DNA of 64,000 bases. It comes from JAJDXO01 sp965213765 (GTDB lineage Bacteria; Pseudomonadota; Alphaproteobacteria; Rhodospirillales; UBA2165). The stretch spans positions 3,720,001 through 3,784,000 of the forward strand of contig OZ243926.1 of NCBI GenBank assembly GCA_965213765.1, written 5' to 3'. Shown piece after piece: positions 33,831-41,949 of this stretch (the first letter of the stretch is position 1; each line of letters opens with the position of its first letter). Both the position numbers and the translations under genes were made by a program. A model generated the notes under the pieces. The model saw nothing but the letters and a program-made list of their open reading frames with translations. It searched no databases and was not told the origin of the DNA.

Positions 33831-36101
33831 TTACGACTTCCCCGACCGCGGTGGTTTCGTTCCCGCTTTCTTCCTCTTTGCCGTGGGCGCGCGCTTACCG
33901 GCCGCTGACACCTTGCGGCCTTTTGCAGGCTTCGGCTGCCGGTTCGCATCGATCCATGCCGACATTTCAGCAGCGCAGACCTTGGCCTCGTCTGGAATAG
34001 CGACGTCCTTTTCCCGCGCGATCGCCTCGGCAAACGACACCTGCGCCGGACTCGGCGGCCTGGTGCCCGTTTCTCCCGTGGGTTTCCTGTCTGCATCCCG
34101 GGCTGTTCGCTCCGGAGCATGCAGATCCAGGAACGCCCGGCAGATCGCGCCCGACTTCGTGTATCCCGCCGGTGGCTTGATACCCTTGCGGCGGGCGATC
34201 GAAGCGGCAAACTTCCTCATCGCCGCCGTCGGCGGCCGCTCTCCGCGGTTGTCCCCACCTGGAGATACCCCGAGTTCTACAGCCTCCCCGGCAACGGCGC
34301 CGTCCTCGAGGCCGGCGATGATGCGCCGGGCGGCATCGCACACCGCGTCGATCGCGCCCATCATCTCCTGTTTGCCGGTTACCACATCGTCGAGCAGGCA
34401 TTCGAGTTCCGCCGTCACCCCTGGATCGACCAAGGCCGGATCGGCGCGTTCGAGAACCCCGAACAGCGCCAGTCCGCGGCCGGTCGGTACAATGTTCTGT
34501 CCCTGGGCCGTCAGGAATCCCTGCTTCTTCAGCCCGCCGATGATTTCCGCCCGCGTTGCCGGCGTGCCGATCCCTTTGGCCTCCTTGAGGCGGCCCCGCA
34601 GGGCTTCGTCCTCGACGAAGCGCCAGGCATTCTGCATCGCCTCGATCAGCGTGCCTTCCTTGTAGCGCGGCGGCGGACGGGTCTCCTTGTCCTCGATCTC
34701 CGGACCGCGCAATCGAGCAGCCTCCTTGTCGCGCAAGGCGGGCAGCACCTGCGCCGCCTCGCCCTTTTCCTCGGCGGGCCGCCAGTCGGGAAAAGCGTCG
34801 CGCCATCCGGCTTCAATGGGCTGACGCCCGGCGGCGCGGAACTCGTAGCCGCGAACATCCAGCGTCACGGTCGTCTGCCGGTAGCGGTAATCGGGCATGA
34901 CCGATGCGAGGTAGGACCGCGCGACGGCGTCGAACAGCTTCTTCTCGTCGCCCGACAGGCGCGGCCAGATTTTGCCCATATCGCCGATCATGTTGACGTT
35001 GGGGATGACCGCGTGATGGCTGGCGCCCTCAAGCGCCTTGTCATGGAAGCTGCCGTTCCGGCCCTTGCGGATCACCGGCGGCGACGGTACGGAGACGGCG
35101 CCGTAGGATTTGCCCGCCTGCAGCCCGGCGACAATCCTCGGCACGTCCCCGGTTGCGCTCTCCGGCAGGTATCGCACCTCGGCGCGCGGATAGGTCAATA
35201 TCTTCTTGCCCGCGCCGTCATAGAGCGCTTGCGCGACCTCCAGTGTCCTGGAGGCCGGCCAGCCGAACCGGGCGCTGCAAAGCTTCTGCAGCGAAGGCAG
35301 ATCGTGCAGCTTGGGCGGGCGTTGCCGCTTGTCCTCGACCCGCACGCCGAGCGGACCCTCGAAGTCCCGCGCCGCGCTTACGACCTTGTCCGCGTTCTCG
35401 CGCTTGAGGATGCGGTCTTTCGGTGCGTGCCGCATCCGGAATGTGCCGCCTTCGACATGGGCCCGGGCCACGACCTCGAAGTAGGGGACCGGCACGAAGT
35501 CGCGGATTTCCAGTTCGCGCTTGCACGCGATCGCCAGGGTCGGTGTCTTGACCCGGCCCACACCGATCACGCCCCGCGCGCCCCGGCCAAGGGTGACTGT
35601 CGCGGTGCGGGTCAGGGACAGGTTGTAGATCTGATCGGCCTGCCGGCGCGCCACGGCGGCCGCGTAAAGGCGGGCATGGTCGCTGTTGGGCCGGGCGCGG
35701 CCGAACGCCTCGCGAATGGTCCGCGCGTCCTGCGCGGTGAACAGCACCCGCAGAACCTCGCCCCGATAGCCGCAATGCTCAAGGATCTCCTGGCCGATAA
35801 GCTGTCCCTCACGGTCGCAATCGGTGGCCAGCCAGACACGTGCGGCAGTGCGCAACGCCCGGCGAATGGCCTTCAGCTTCGCGGCCTTGTTGCCGCCCGA
35901 GGCCGGTTTGGTGCCATATAGCTCGTCGGGCCTCAGCAATACCGCCGACCAACGTTTCCAGGCCGGGTTCACGTCCTCCGGCTCGCACAGATCGAGCAAA
36001 TGACCCTCGGCCGGAAGGACGGCGCCGTAGCGGGACCCGACGGCGGCGCGGACATCCTTCGCCTGGCTGGATTTTTCGGTGATGACGATCTGATCGGTCA
36101 T
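33831..36101 (-). CDS. topB: DNA topoisomerase III (type IA)
   Basis: A 756-aa type IA topoisomerase. The N-terminal Toprim domain has IVITEKSSQAKDVRAA and the acidic triad WLATDCDREGQLIG. The cleavage domain carries KKILTYPRAEVRYLPE, whose Tyr is the nucleophile forming the 5'-phosphotyrosyl bond. A GIGTPATRAEIIGGLKKQGF block (domain IV) follows. The Lys/Pro-rich C-terminal tail (after ~residue 620) replaces zinc fingers. Plasmid and ICE TopB/TraE proteins have this layout. It decatenates and, with RecQ, dissolves recombination intermediates. The gene lies 27 nt downstream of recQ on the same strand, suggesting co-transcription. Confidence 0.95.
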   Translation of the reverse strand: MTDQIVITEKSSQAKDVRAAVGSRYGAVLPAEGHLLDLCEPEDVNPAWKRWSAVLLRPDELYGTKPASGGNKAAKLKAIRRALRTAARVWLATDCDREGQLIGQEILEHCGYRGEVLRVLFTAQDARTIREAFGRARPNSDHARLYAAAVARRQADQIYNLSLTRTATVTLGRGARGVIGVGRVKTPTLAIACKRELEIRDFVPVPYFEVVARAHVEGGTFRMRHAPKDRILKRENADKVVSAARDFEGPLGVRVEDKRQRPPKLHDLPSLQKLCSARFGWPASRTLEVAQALYDGAGKKILTYPRAEVRYLPESATGDVPRIVAGLQAGKSYGAVSVPSPPVIRKGRNGSFHDKALEGASHHAVIPNVNMIGDMGKIWPRLSGDEKKLFDAVARSYLASVMPDYRYRQTTVTLDVRGYEFRAAGRQPIEAGWRDAFPDWRPAEEKGEAAQVLPALRDKEAARLRGPEIEDKETRPPPRYKEGTLIEAMQNAWRFVEDEALRGRLKEAKGIGTPATRAEIIGGLKKQGFLTAQGQNIVPTGRGLALFGVLERADPALVDPGVTAELECLLDDVVTGKQEMMGAIDAVCDAARRIIAGLEDGAVAGEAVELGVSPGGDNRGERPPTAAMRKFAASIARRKGIKPPAGYTKSGAICRAFLDLHAPERTARDADRKPTGETGTRPPSPAQVSFAEAIAREKDVAIPDEAKVCAAEMSAWIDANRQPKPAKGRKVSAAGKRAPTAKRKKAGTKPPRSGKS

Positions 36102-36128
36102 GACAAGCCGTCCGGGGGTATTCTTCGC

Positions 36129-37967
36129 TCAGCCCGCATCGGCGAAGGCGCTGTCGATGGCGGCAAGAAACGGCGTCGCGAACGCCTTCAGCTTGGCCGC
36201 GCCGACGCCGTTGACCTCGGCGAACTCCTCTTCGGTGCGCGGGCGCCGCCGCGCCATGTCGATCAGCGAGCGGTCCGGAAACACGACATAGGCCGGCACG
36301 CCGCGCGCCCTCGCGAGTTCCAGCCGCAGGGCCTTCAGCACATCCAGAAGCGCCGCCTGACTATCGTCCAGGGGATGTTCCGACACCTCCTTGCGGGTCT
36401 CGCGCGGCGCGGCGGACGGCCGTGCAACCACCGTCTCCTCCCGATAGAGGAATACACCGTCGCCCCGCAGCAGCGCGCGGCCCTTGCCGGTGATCGCAAG
36501 CCCGCCATAGCCCGCGATGTCGAGCCGCAGGAACCCGGTCGCCACCATCTGGCGGATCAGGGAGCGCCACTCGTTCTTGCCGCGCGCCGCGCCGGCCCCG
36601 AAGGTCGGCAGCCGGTGATGCCCCGTTCGCGTAATCTTGTCGGTCCGCGCCCCGCACAGAATATCGATCACATGCGCCGCGCCGAACCGTTCGCCCGAGC
36701 GGTGGACCGCCGACAGGATCTTTTGCGCATCCTCGGTCCCGTCGGCACGCCCGGCCGGGTCAAGACAGGCATCGCAATTGCCGCAGGCCTCGATTTCCTC
36801 TCCGAAGTAATCGAGCAGGGCCATCCGCCGGCAAGCCGGCGCCTCGCAGTAGCCGAGCAAGGCGTCGAGCCGCTTATGCTCGCGCCGCTTGCGCTCAATG
36901 CCCGAATCCTCGTCCTCGATGAACACCCGGCGCATGCGAATGTCGGCCAGGCCATAGACCATATGGGCTTCCGCGGGCGCACCGTCGCGCCCGGCCCGGC
37001 CGATCTCCTGGTAATAGGCCTCGATACTGCCCGGCAGGTCGGTGTGAAAGACATAACGCACATCCGCCTTGTCGATCCCCATGCCGAAAGCGATGGTGGC
37101 GACGATGACCACCCCTGGCTCGGTCATGAAGATGTTCTGGTGCGCTTCCCGGGCCTCCTTTTCCATGCCCGCGTGATAGGGAAGCGCCCGCACGCCGTCC
37201 GCCGCCAACAGGGCGGCGGTTTCCTCCGTCTTCTTGCGAGACAGGCAATAGACGATGCCGCTCTCGCCTTCATGGCGTGCAATAAAGTCCCGCAACTGGC
37301 GCTTCCAGTCGCGTTTCATCTCCACCGACAGCTTGATGTTCGGACGGTCGAAGCCGAGGACGAAAGACTCCGCCGAGCCCCCGAACAGCCGCTCCGCGAT
37401 GTCCCCGCGGGTTACTTCATCCGCGGTCGCCGTCAGCGCGGCGATTGGAACCCCGGGGAACAGATCCCGCAATCCGCACAGGTCTTCGTATTCCGGCCGG
37501 AAGGCCGGTCCCCATTGGGAGATGCAATGAGCCTCGTCGATGGCGAACAGCGTCACCGGCAATCGTGCCAGCGAGGCCAGCATCGGCTCGGTCATCAGAC
37601 GTTCGGGGGCCATATAGAGCAGCCGCGTCTCGCCTGCCGCGGCCCGGCGCCAGGCGGCTATATTGTCGGCACGCGCCTTTGCGGAATTGATGCTGTCGGC
37701 CGCGACGCCGGCGAGCCTGAGCGCCGCCACCTGATCCTGCATCAGCGCGACCAGCGGAGACACCACGACAGCGAGCCCACCCGTCATCAAAGCCGGAATC
37801 TGAAAACACAGTGACTTGCCCGATCCCGTCGGCATCACGGTGAGCACGTTGCGGCCAGCCAGGAGCGCCTCGATGGCCGCTTCCTGGCCCGGGCGGAACC
37901 CGTCGAACCCGAATACATCCCTCAGCACCTGGCGTGCGGCGGCTGTCTGCTCTTCCAACGTGCGCAT
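36129..37967 (-). CDS. recQ: ATP-dependent DNA helicase RecQ
   Basis: A 612-aa helicase with the full RecQ domain order: Q-motif region FGFDGFRPGQEAAIEALLAG, Walker A VMPTGSGKSLCFQIPAL, DEAH box FAIDEAHCISQWG (with the RecQ aromatic loop), motif V/VI (VATIAFGMGIDKADVRYVFH; YYQEIGRAGRDGAP), the zinc-binding cysteines (YCEAPACRRMALLDYFGE; CGNCDACLDP), a winged-helix and a C-terminal HRDC domain (LRLELARARGVPAYVVFPDR). It unwinds DNA 3'-5' and pairs functionally with topoisomerase III, which is encoded directly downstream. As the host usually has its own recQ, this is likely an element-borne copy. Confidence 0.96.
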   Translation of the reverse strand: MRTLEEQTAAARQVLRDVFGFDGFRPGQEAAIEALLAGRNVLTVMPTGSGKSLCFQIPALMTGGLAVVVSPLVALMQDQVAALRLAGVAADSINSAKARADNIAAWRRAAAGETRLLYMAPERLMTEPMLASLARLPVTLFAIDEAHCISQWGPAFRPEYEDLCGLRDLFPGVPIAALTATADEVTRGDIAERLFGGSAESFVLGFDRPNIKLSVEMKRDWKRQLRDFIARHEGESGIVYCLSRKKTEETAALLAADGVRALPYHAGMEKEAREAHQNIFMTEPGVVIVATIAFGMGIDKADVRYVFHTDLPGSIEAYYQEIGRAGRDGAPAEAHMVYGLADIRMRRVFIEDEDSGIERKRREHKRLDALLGYCEAPACRRMALLDYFGEEIEACGNCDACLDPAGRADGTEDAQKILSAVHRSGERFGAAHVIDILCGARTDKITRTGHHRLPTFGAGAARGKNEWRSLIRQMVATGFLRLDIAGYGGLAITGKGRALLRGDGVFLYREETVVARPSAAPRETRKEVSEHPLDDSQAALLDVLKALRLELARARGVPAYVVFPDRSLIDMARRRPRTEEEFAEVNGVGAAKLKAFATPFLAAIDSAFADAG

Positions 37968-38021
37968 CAGTGCCGAAACCGGGAGAGGTCAACCGGAGAT
38001 CTGGCGGAGATCAGGCGGAGA

Positions 38022-38306
38022 TCACGCGCCCGCCGCCCTCTTCAACGCGGCGGCCGGCCGGAATTTGAGAACCTTGGAGGCCTTGATCCGGATCGCTTCG
38101 CCCGTCTGCGGATTGCGGCCCTTGCGGGCCGGACGCCTGGTAATGGTGAAGGTGCCGAAGTTGCCGATGGCATAGCGGCCTTCCTTCTTCGACTTCTTCA
38201 GCCCGGCCTCGATCTCGCCCAGGACCAGGTCGACCGTGCGCTTGGCCTCGGCCTTGCTCATGTTGCCCTTCGCGGCGATGTTCTCGATGAATGCGGCTCT
38301 GCTCAT
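38022..38306 (-). CDS. HU-family DNA-binding protein
   Basis: A 94-aa HU/IHF protein: MSRAAFIENIAAKGNMSKAE at the N-terminus, IGNFGTFTITRRPARKGRNP in the DNA-binding arm (GRNPQTGEAIRIKASKVLKF is the diagnostic block) and a short basic tail. It bends and compacts DNA as a dimer. It precedes recQ (54 nt gap) on the same strand and may belong to the same transcription unit. A strong hairpin and A+T-rich promoter-like sequence lie upstream, suggesting regulation at its own promoter. Confidence 0.95.
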   Translation of the reverse strand: MSRAAFIENIAAKGNMSKAEAKRTVDLVLGEIEAGLKKSKKEGRYAIGNFGTFTITRRPARKGRNPQTGEAIRIKASKVLKFRPAAALKRAAGA

Positions 38307-38344
38307 GATGTGTGGCCTCTTTGTTCCCCAAACCGAAACTGTCT

Positions 38345-38374
38345 CACAAGGCCGCTACATATAGTGGCCTTGTG
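38345..38374. promoter_or_regulatory. 13-bp hairpin/inverted repeat upstream of the HU gene
   Basis: CACAAGGCC (38345-38353) pairs with GGCCTTGTG (38366-38374), and CTA/TAG inside extend the stem with one G-T step, leaving the loop CATA. There is no T-run, and TATACT/TATAGT-like sequence lies just upstream with respect to HU. It is therefore more likely an operator or mRNA leader structure than a terminator. Confidence 0.5.
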
Positions 38375-38481
38375 CCTAGGTGTATACTATAAACGGCTCC
38401 AGGTTGCACAACAGTGGAAATTGGCGGCCGAGCAGCGCATTCCGCTCGCCACAGTGTCATCGGGAATAGCGGCCGGGCCGC

Positions 38482-38886
38482 TCACGATGCCGCCTCATCG
38501 GGTTGCTCATTCCGCTTTCGCCTTTGTTCGAGGCCCTTCATCGTGACCTCGTCCAGTTCCGGCTCGTCCCACTTCCCGGCCTCCATCGCCGCCCGTTCGA
38601 GCATGCCGAGGAACTCCATGTCGCCGGATTTAAGGTTGACGGTATAGAGGCGGTTGACGATCTGGCGCATCAGCTCGCGCATCTCGTCCTGTTCGATGTG
38701 CGCCACCTTCGTCCAGGGAATCCGCCGGCCGTTCGCATCGATCACCACGACATCGGAGAAATCCCCGGTATGGGTCACCGGATGAATTCCGCCATGGAAG
38801 TCTTCGAGGATCGTATTGCGAACGCACATGACGGCCATGGCCTTCGCCAGAAAGGATGCGACCGCGACTTCGTGTTCCTTCACCAT
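38482..38886 (-). CDS. Conserved hypothetical protein
   Basis: A 134-aa soluble protein from ATG 38886 (AAGGA ribosome-binding site); in-frame ATGs at 38907 and 38928 are alternatives. Recognisable segments include MVKEHEVAVASFLAKAMAVM, THTGDFSDVVVIDANGRRIP and VAHIEQDEMRELMRQIVNRL, and the C-terminus is acidic then basic (QRRKRNEQPDEAAS). I cannot assign a family. It is on the same strand as HU/recQ/topB, 176 nt upstream of HU, and may be an element maintenance protein. The composition is like that of its neighbours. Confidence 0.7.
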   Translation of the reverse strand: MVKEHEVAVASFLAKAMAVMCVRNTILEDFHGGIHPVTHTGDFSDVVVIDANGRRIPWTKVAHIEQDEMRELMRQIVNRLYTVNLKSGDMEFLGMLERAAMEAGKWDEPELDEVTMKGLEQRRKRNEQPDEAAS

Positions 38887-39064
38887 GCCCCGTTCCTTGC
38901 CATCCATCCATCTGCCCTCAGAAAGCATAGCCGCCCGCCGGTTTCACGGCAACGTACGCCCAGGCAAGACGGCCGTCGACCGTGAGAGCGGCCGCGGCGG
39001 CGTCCACCGCATGGCTGGGACATTACGGCCTCCCGTGGAGCGATATTTTTTGGAATTGCGCCCA

Positions 39065-39277
39065 TCAGGAGTCCCTCCGATCTTCCATTCGCTCCAGCAT
39101 TTCGCTCAGGCCGGTCAGGGGAACCACCTCTCCGTCCCGCCGGGATTGTCGATCCGCACCTCCATAGACAACAGACCTGGTGGCGATTTCCGGGAGCTCT
39201 TTCGTTACCCGGTTGAGCGAATCGAACCAGTCGGAAGCGACCGTCGCACCAGACCTGATCTCTATTTTGAGCGTGCT
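39065..39277 (-). pseudogene. C-terminal remnant of a DUF4143-type AAA ATPase
   Basis: About 71 codons (STLKIEIRSGATVASDWFDS, RSVVYGGADRQSRRDGEVVP, LTGLSEMLERMEDR) correspond to the extreme C-terminal nuclease-like region of 'ATP-binding protein, DUF4143' proteins, where LKIEVKSG...T...D...L and VVYGG..QSR..G.V.PL are conserved. The ATPase part is absent; the sequence upstream is the tail of the ankyrin gene. The gene is therefore truncated, presumably by the event that placed the ankyrin gene here. Confidence 0.7.
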
Positions 39278-40152
39278 TCTTTCAGTCGCCAATAAACGTC
39301 TGTTCCCTTTAGGACAGTATTCTCCTTGATGAAATCCCACGGAAGCTTGCCATCAGGTGTCTGCGCCGCCGGGTCAGCCCCGGCGTCCAGAAGTGCCTCA
39401 ATTACGGTCGCTGCCTTGCTACGTATGGCTGCCACATGCAGGGGCGTCCATCCACCTTGGCTCCGCGCCTCCAGGTTGGCTCCTGCGGCTACAAGGGTTG
39501 TGATCACCGCAGGGACCTTGCTACCACCAGCCGCAAGGTGCAGGGGCGTCAATCCGCTTGTCGCCCGTGCCTCCAGGTTGGCTCCTGCGGCTACAAGGGC
39601 TGTGATCACCGCAGGGTTCGTGCTGAAACCAGCCGCATGTTGCAGGGGCGTCCATCCGTTTTGCTCCCGCGCCTCCAGGTTGGCTCCTAAGTCCAAAAGG
39701 GTTGTGATCACCGCAGGGTTCGTGCTGAAACTAGCTGCATAGTGCAGAGGCGTCCATCCACGTTGGTTCCGTGCCTCCAGGTTGGCTCCTGCGGCTACAA
39801 GGGTTGTGATCACCGCAGGATCCTTGCTGAGACCAGCCGCCACATGCAGGGGCGTCAATCCGATTTTGCTCCGCGCTTCCAGGTTGGCTCCTGCGGCTAC
39901 AAGGGCTGTGATCACCGCAGGATCCTTGCTGTAACCAGCCGCAAGGTGCAGGGGCGTCAATCCGTCTTTGTTCCGCGCCTCCACATCCCACCCAGCGGCT
40001 AAGCAGCGAGTGACATCCTGCGCCCCGGCACGTTCAAAGAAACTTTGGTGGCTGCCCCAGTCGGGACAGGGTTTTTCAGCCCTCGCCGTGCTCTCATATG
40101 CAAGCCAGAGGGCGAACGACAACGCCACCATTGTCAAAGATCTCGGCAACAT
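39262..40152 (-). CDS. Secreted ankyrin-repeat protein
   Basis: A 296-aa protein from ATG 40152. A signal peptide (MLPRSLTMVALSFALWLAYE... cleavage near STARA, ~24) precedes a Cys-containing N-terminal segment and seven 34-residue ankyrin repeats of the form GANLEARSKIGLTPLHVAAG; the last (GADPAAQTPDGKLPWDFIKE) is a capping repeat. The repeats are near-identical at DNA level with 102-bp periodicity. Exported ankyrin proteins are common in symbionts and pathogens, where they mediate protein-protein contacts, sometimes in host cells. The stretch 40153-40494 upstream contains no gene I can support. A longer frame to 40356 exists but lacks a start context. Confidence 0.88.
   Translation of the reverse strand: MLPRSLTMVALSFALWLAYESTARAEKPCPDWGSHQSFFERAGAQDVTRCLAAGWDVEARNKDGLTPLHLAAGYSKDPAVITALVAAGANLEARSKIGLTPLHVAAGLSKDPAVITTLVAAGANLEARNQRGWTPLHYAASFSTNPAVITTLLDLGANLEAREQNGWTPLQHAAGFSTNPAVITALVAAGANLEARATSGLTPLHLAAGGSKVPAVITTLVAAGANLEARSQGGWTPLHVAAIRSKAATVIEALLDAGADPAAQTPDGKLPWDFIKENTVLKGTDVYWRLKEARSK
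39370..39990 (-). repeat. 102-bp tandem DNA repeats in the ankyrin gene
   Basis: About six head-to-tail copies at 102-bp spacing share the block GTTGGCTCCTGCGGCTACAA (plus-strand reading) and its flanks. Unit size is a multiple of three, so recombination can change the number of ankyrin repeats without frameshift. Confidence 0.85.
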
Positions 40153-40494
40153 TCCGCCTCCAAGTCCTAAGCCCGTCGTTCGGCTGATCTTCCAGCAATT
40201 TCCGGTTAACCGCAAACTGTCGGTCGTCAGAGGTTTTGGGCCGGTTGGCGGTTTGATCCAGGAGAGTGTCCGGCTCATCCGGTTGGTTTGGTTATGCGGC
40301 GGATTTGCGGTGAAGCAAGCGTCGCGTTTCGATGATCTTTCGTTGGATACTTTCACGCTGTTTCAGAATGGTTTTACCGCGCCCGAAGCAGACGCCGGCG
40401 GGCGTCGGGTTTACAGGCTCTCATGGCAGCGCCGATGGTTGTCGTGCCCGACGAAGGCACCGGTCTTCCGCCCGGGATCGCCGGGGAGGCCCGC
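40153..40494. other. Gene-free stretch between ankyrin gene and repressor
   Basis: 342 bases with no supportable gene. The minus strand downstream of the repressor contains short Arg/Lys-rich open frames without a family. No clear terminator. Confidence 0.4.
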
Positions 40495-41187
40495 TCAGAC
40501 GCGGCTGACGGTCCAGACCACCCGGCCGACCACATGGGCGTCTTCAGCGAGGCAGGTGTAGGCCTCGTATTCCGGGTTGGCGGAGTGAAGCCTGAGTTGC
40601 GGCGGCTCGGCGTTGGGCAGGACCTCGACGCGCTTGACCACCAGGCCTGTACCGTCCCAGAGCACGAACATCTCGCCGGTGGCGGGGACGCGCCGCGCGA
40701 TGTCGACGACGATGCGGTCGCCATCGTGCATCTCGGGCTCCATGGAATTCCCGCGCACGCGCAGGATGCGGAGGCCGGCGGGGTCGGCGCCGGCCTCGTG
40801 ACGGATCATGCTCTCGGGCAGGTACCAGCGGGCCTTCTCGTGGGTGAATTCCTCGCTCAAAGCCCCCGCCCCGGCGGCGGCCTCGACCGCCATCTCGGGT
40901 ATGGCGGCAAGCGGGGCGCCGGGAAGAGCGCCCGGCGGGGTGCGCCGCCCGCGCTTCTGCGGCTTCCGCCTGGGCGCCTCGGCAGGGCGCAGTTCGCCCG
41001 CATCGCAGCCTAGCAGCCCGGCAAGCCTTTCGCTGTCGCTGTAGTTCAGCGCCGCCGGGGTGCCGCGCTCCAGGAACTGGTGCATGTAGCTCGGACTGCG
41101 GCCGATGGCGGCGGAGGCCTCCTTCATGGTGAGGCCGCGCTTCCAGAGCAGGTCCTTGATTTTTTGCCGTAGCGGGTCGCGTTGCAT
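40495..41187 (-). CDS. CI/LexA-type transcriptional repressor (HTH + S24 peptidase)
   Basis: A 230-aa protein from ATG 41187 (GAGGGG site). The N-terminal HTH contains RGLTMKEASAAIGRSPSYMH and the C-terminal S24 domain has the Ser148/Lys185 catalytic dyad (VRGNSMEPEMHDGDRIVV; GTGLVVKRVEV). Two Ala-Gly dipeptides at residues 105-108, between the domains, could be the autocleavage site. Such repressors cleave themselves on RecA filaments during DNA damage. It diverges from the pilus/T4BSS operon and has a palindrome inside its own promoter, so it probably represses itself and the conjugation genes and releases them upon SOS induction. Confidence 0.92.
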   Translation of the reverse strand: MQRDPLRQKIKDLLWKRGLTMKEASAAIGRSPSYMHQFLERGTPAALNYSDSERLAGLLGCDAGELRPAEAPRRKPQKRGRRTPPGALPGAPLAAIPEMAVEAAAGAGALSEEFTHEKARWYLPESMIRHEAGADPAGLRILRVRGNSMEPEMHDGDRIVVDIARRVPATGEMFVLWDGTGLVVKRVEVLPNAEPPQLRLHSANPEYEAYTCLAEDAHVVGRVVWTVSRV

Positions 41188-41218
41188 CGTAGCCCCTCGC
41201 GCGTTTGTCGTTGAAGAT

Positions 41219-41248
41219 AGTGTATTCAATACCAAAACATATTGTCAA
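41219..41248 (-). promoter_or_regulatory. Repressor promoter with internal 11-bp operator
   Basis: On the minus strand TTGACA (41248-41243), an 18-bp spacer and TACACT (41224-41219) form a good sigma-70 promoter 30 bp before the repressor start. The spacer and -10 box contain the palindrome GTATTCAATAC (41222-41232), a likely repressor-dimer site. The same 90-bp gap must also contain the promoter of the divergent operon, for which I see no equally clear boxes. Confidence 0.7.
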
Positions 41249-41277
41249 GGCCGGATGTTCCCCATACGTTCCCGGTC

Positions 41278-41949
41278 ATGACGCCTTTAGAGACATCCCT
41301 CAAACGCACCATTGAGGCCTACATCCAACGGCACGGCATGACCCGCAGCCGCTTCGGACAGGCCGCGCTGCACGATCCCTCCTTCGTCGGCGTCTTCGGC
41401 CGGGGCCGCTCACCGCGGCTCGATACCGCCGACCGGCTGCTGGCCTTCATGGGGCTTGAGCCCATCGGGCCCGGCTTCCGGCGCGAGGTCGACGCGTTCC
41501 TGGCGGTCACCGGGGCCAAGTCCTCGGAACTTGGCCGGGAAGCGAGCGGCAATCCGTCCTTCGTGACCTGGCTGCGCCGGGGCGGCTCGCCGCGGCTCGC
41601 CACCGTGGACAAGGCGCGGGCCTGGATGGCGGGCGCCGCGAGCGCCGGGGAAGTCCGGGAGATCCGGGCCATGGCGTCCGGGAACGGGGAGATTGGCCGG
41701 GACATCTTCAAGGGAGACGACGACATGGGCGACGACGCCTGGCAGTACCTGGGCACGCGTGAGGTGGCGTCCCTTCTGGGCCTGAGCCCGCGCACGCTGG
41801 ACCGCTACCGGGTCAGCGGCGCGGGTCCGGAGTTTCACAAGTTCGGCAACCGGGTGCGCTACGCCCGCGCCGATGTCGAGGCGTGGGCGGCGGAACGCCG
41901 GTACGGCTCGACGTCAGGCGAGGGCGGCCCGGCGGGGAAGACGTCGTGA
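41278..41949 (+). CDS. HTH regulator with C-terminal MerR/excisionase-type domain
   Basis: A 223-aa protein from ATG 41278 (longer frame from 41242 uses TTG). Two N-terminal copies of a short helical module (RHGMTRSRFGQAALHDPSFV; AKSSELGREASGNPSFVTWL, both followed by RG.SPRL) resemble degenerate HTH units. The C-terminus, YLGTREVASLLGLSPRTLDR through GNRVRYARADVEAW, is the classic 'HTH_17'/AlpA-excisionase helix-turn-helix. It is divergently transcribed from the CI-like repressor, and its stop overlaps the pilN start (TGATG), so it is the first gene of the pilus operon and a probable activator/regulator of transfer genes. Confidence 0.85.
   Translation: MTPLETSLKRTIEAYIQRHGMTRSRFGQAALHDPSFVGVFGRGRSPRLDTADRLLAFMGLEPIGPGFRREVDAFLAVTGAKSSELGREASGNPSFVTWLRRGGSPRLATVDKARAWMAGAASAGEVREIRAMASGNGEIGRDIFKGDDDMGDDAWQYLGTREVASLLGLSPRTLDRYRVSGAGPEFHKFGNRVRYARADVEAWAAERRYGSTSGEGGPAGKTS

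Noticed and set aside
34119..37814. 600-aa and 604-aa plus-strand frames opposite topB and recQ
   Set aside because: Shadows of two clearly assigned genes.
24519..39990. CRISPR array at the octamer or ankyrin repeats
   Set aside because: No spacer structure: the octamers are contiguous and the 102-bp units are coding and near-identical throughout; no cas genes.
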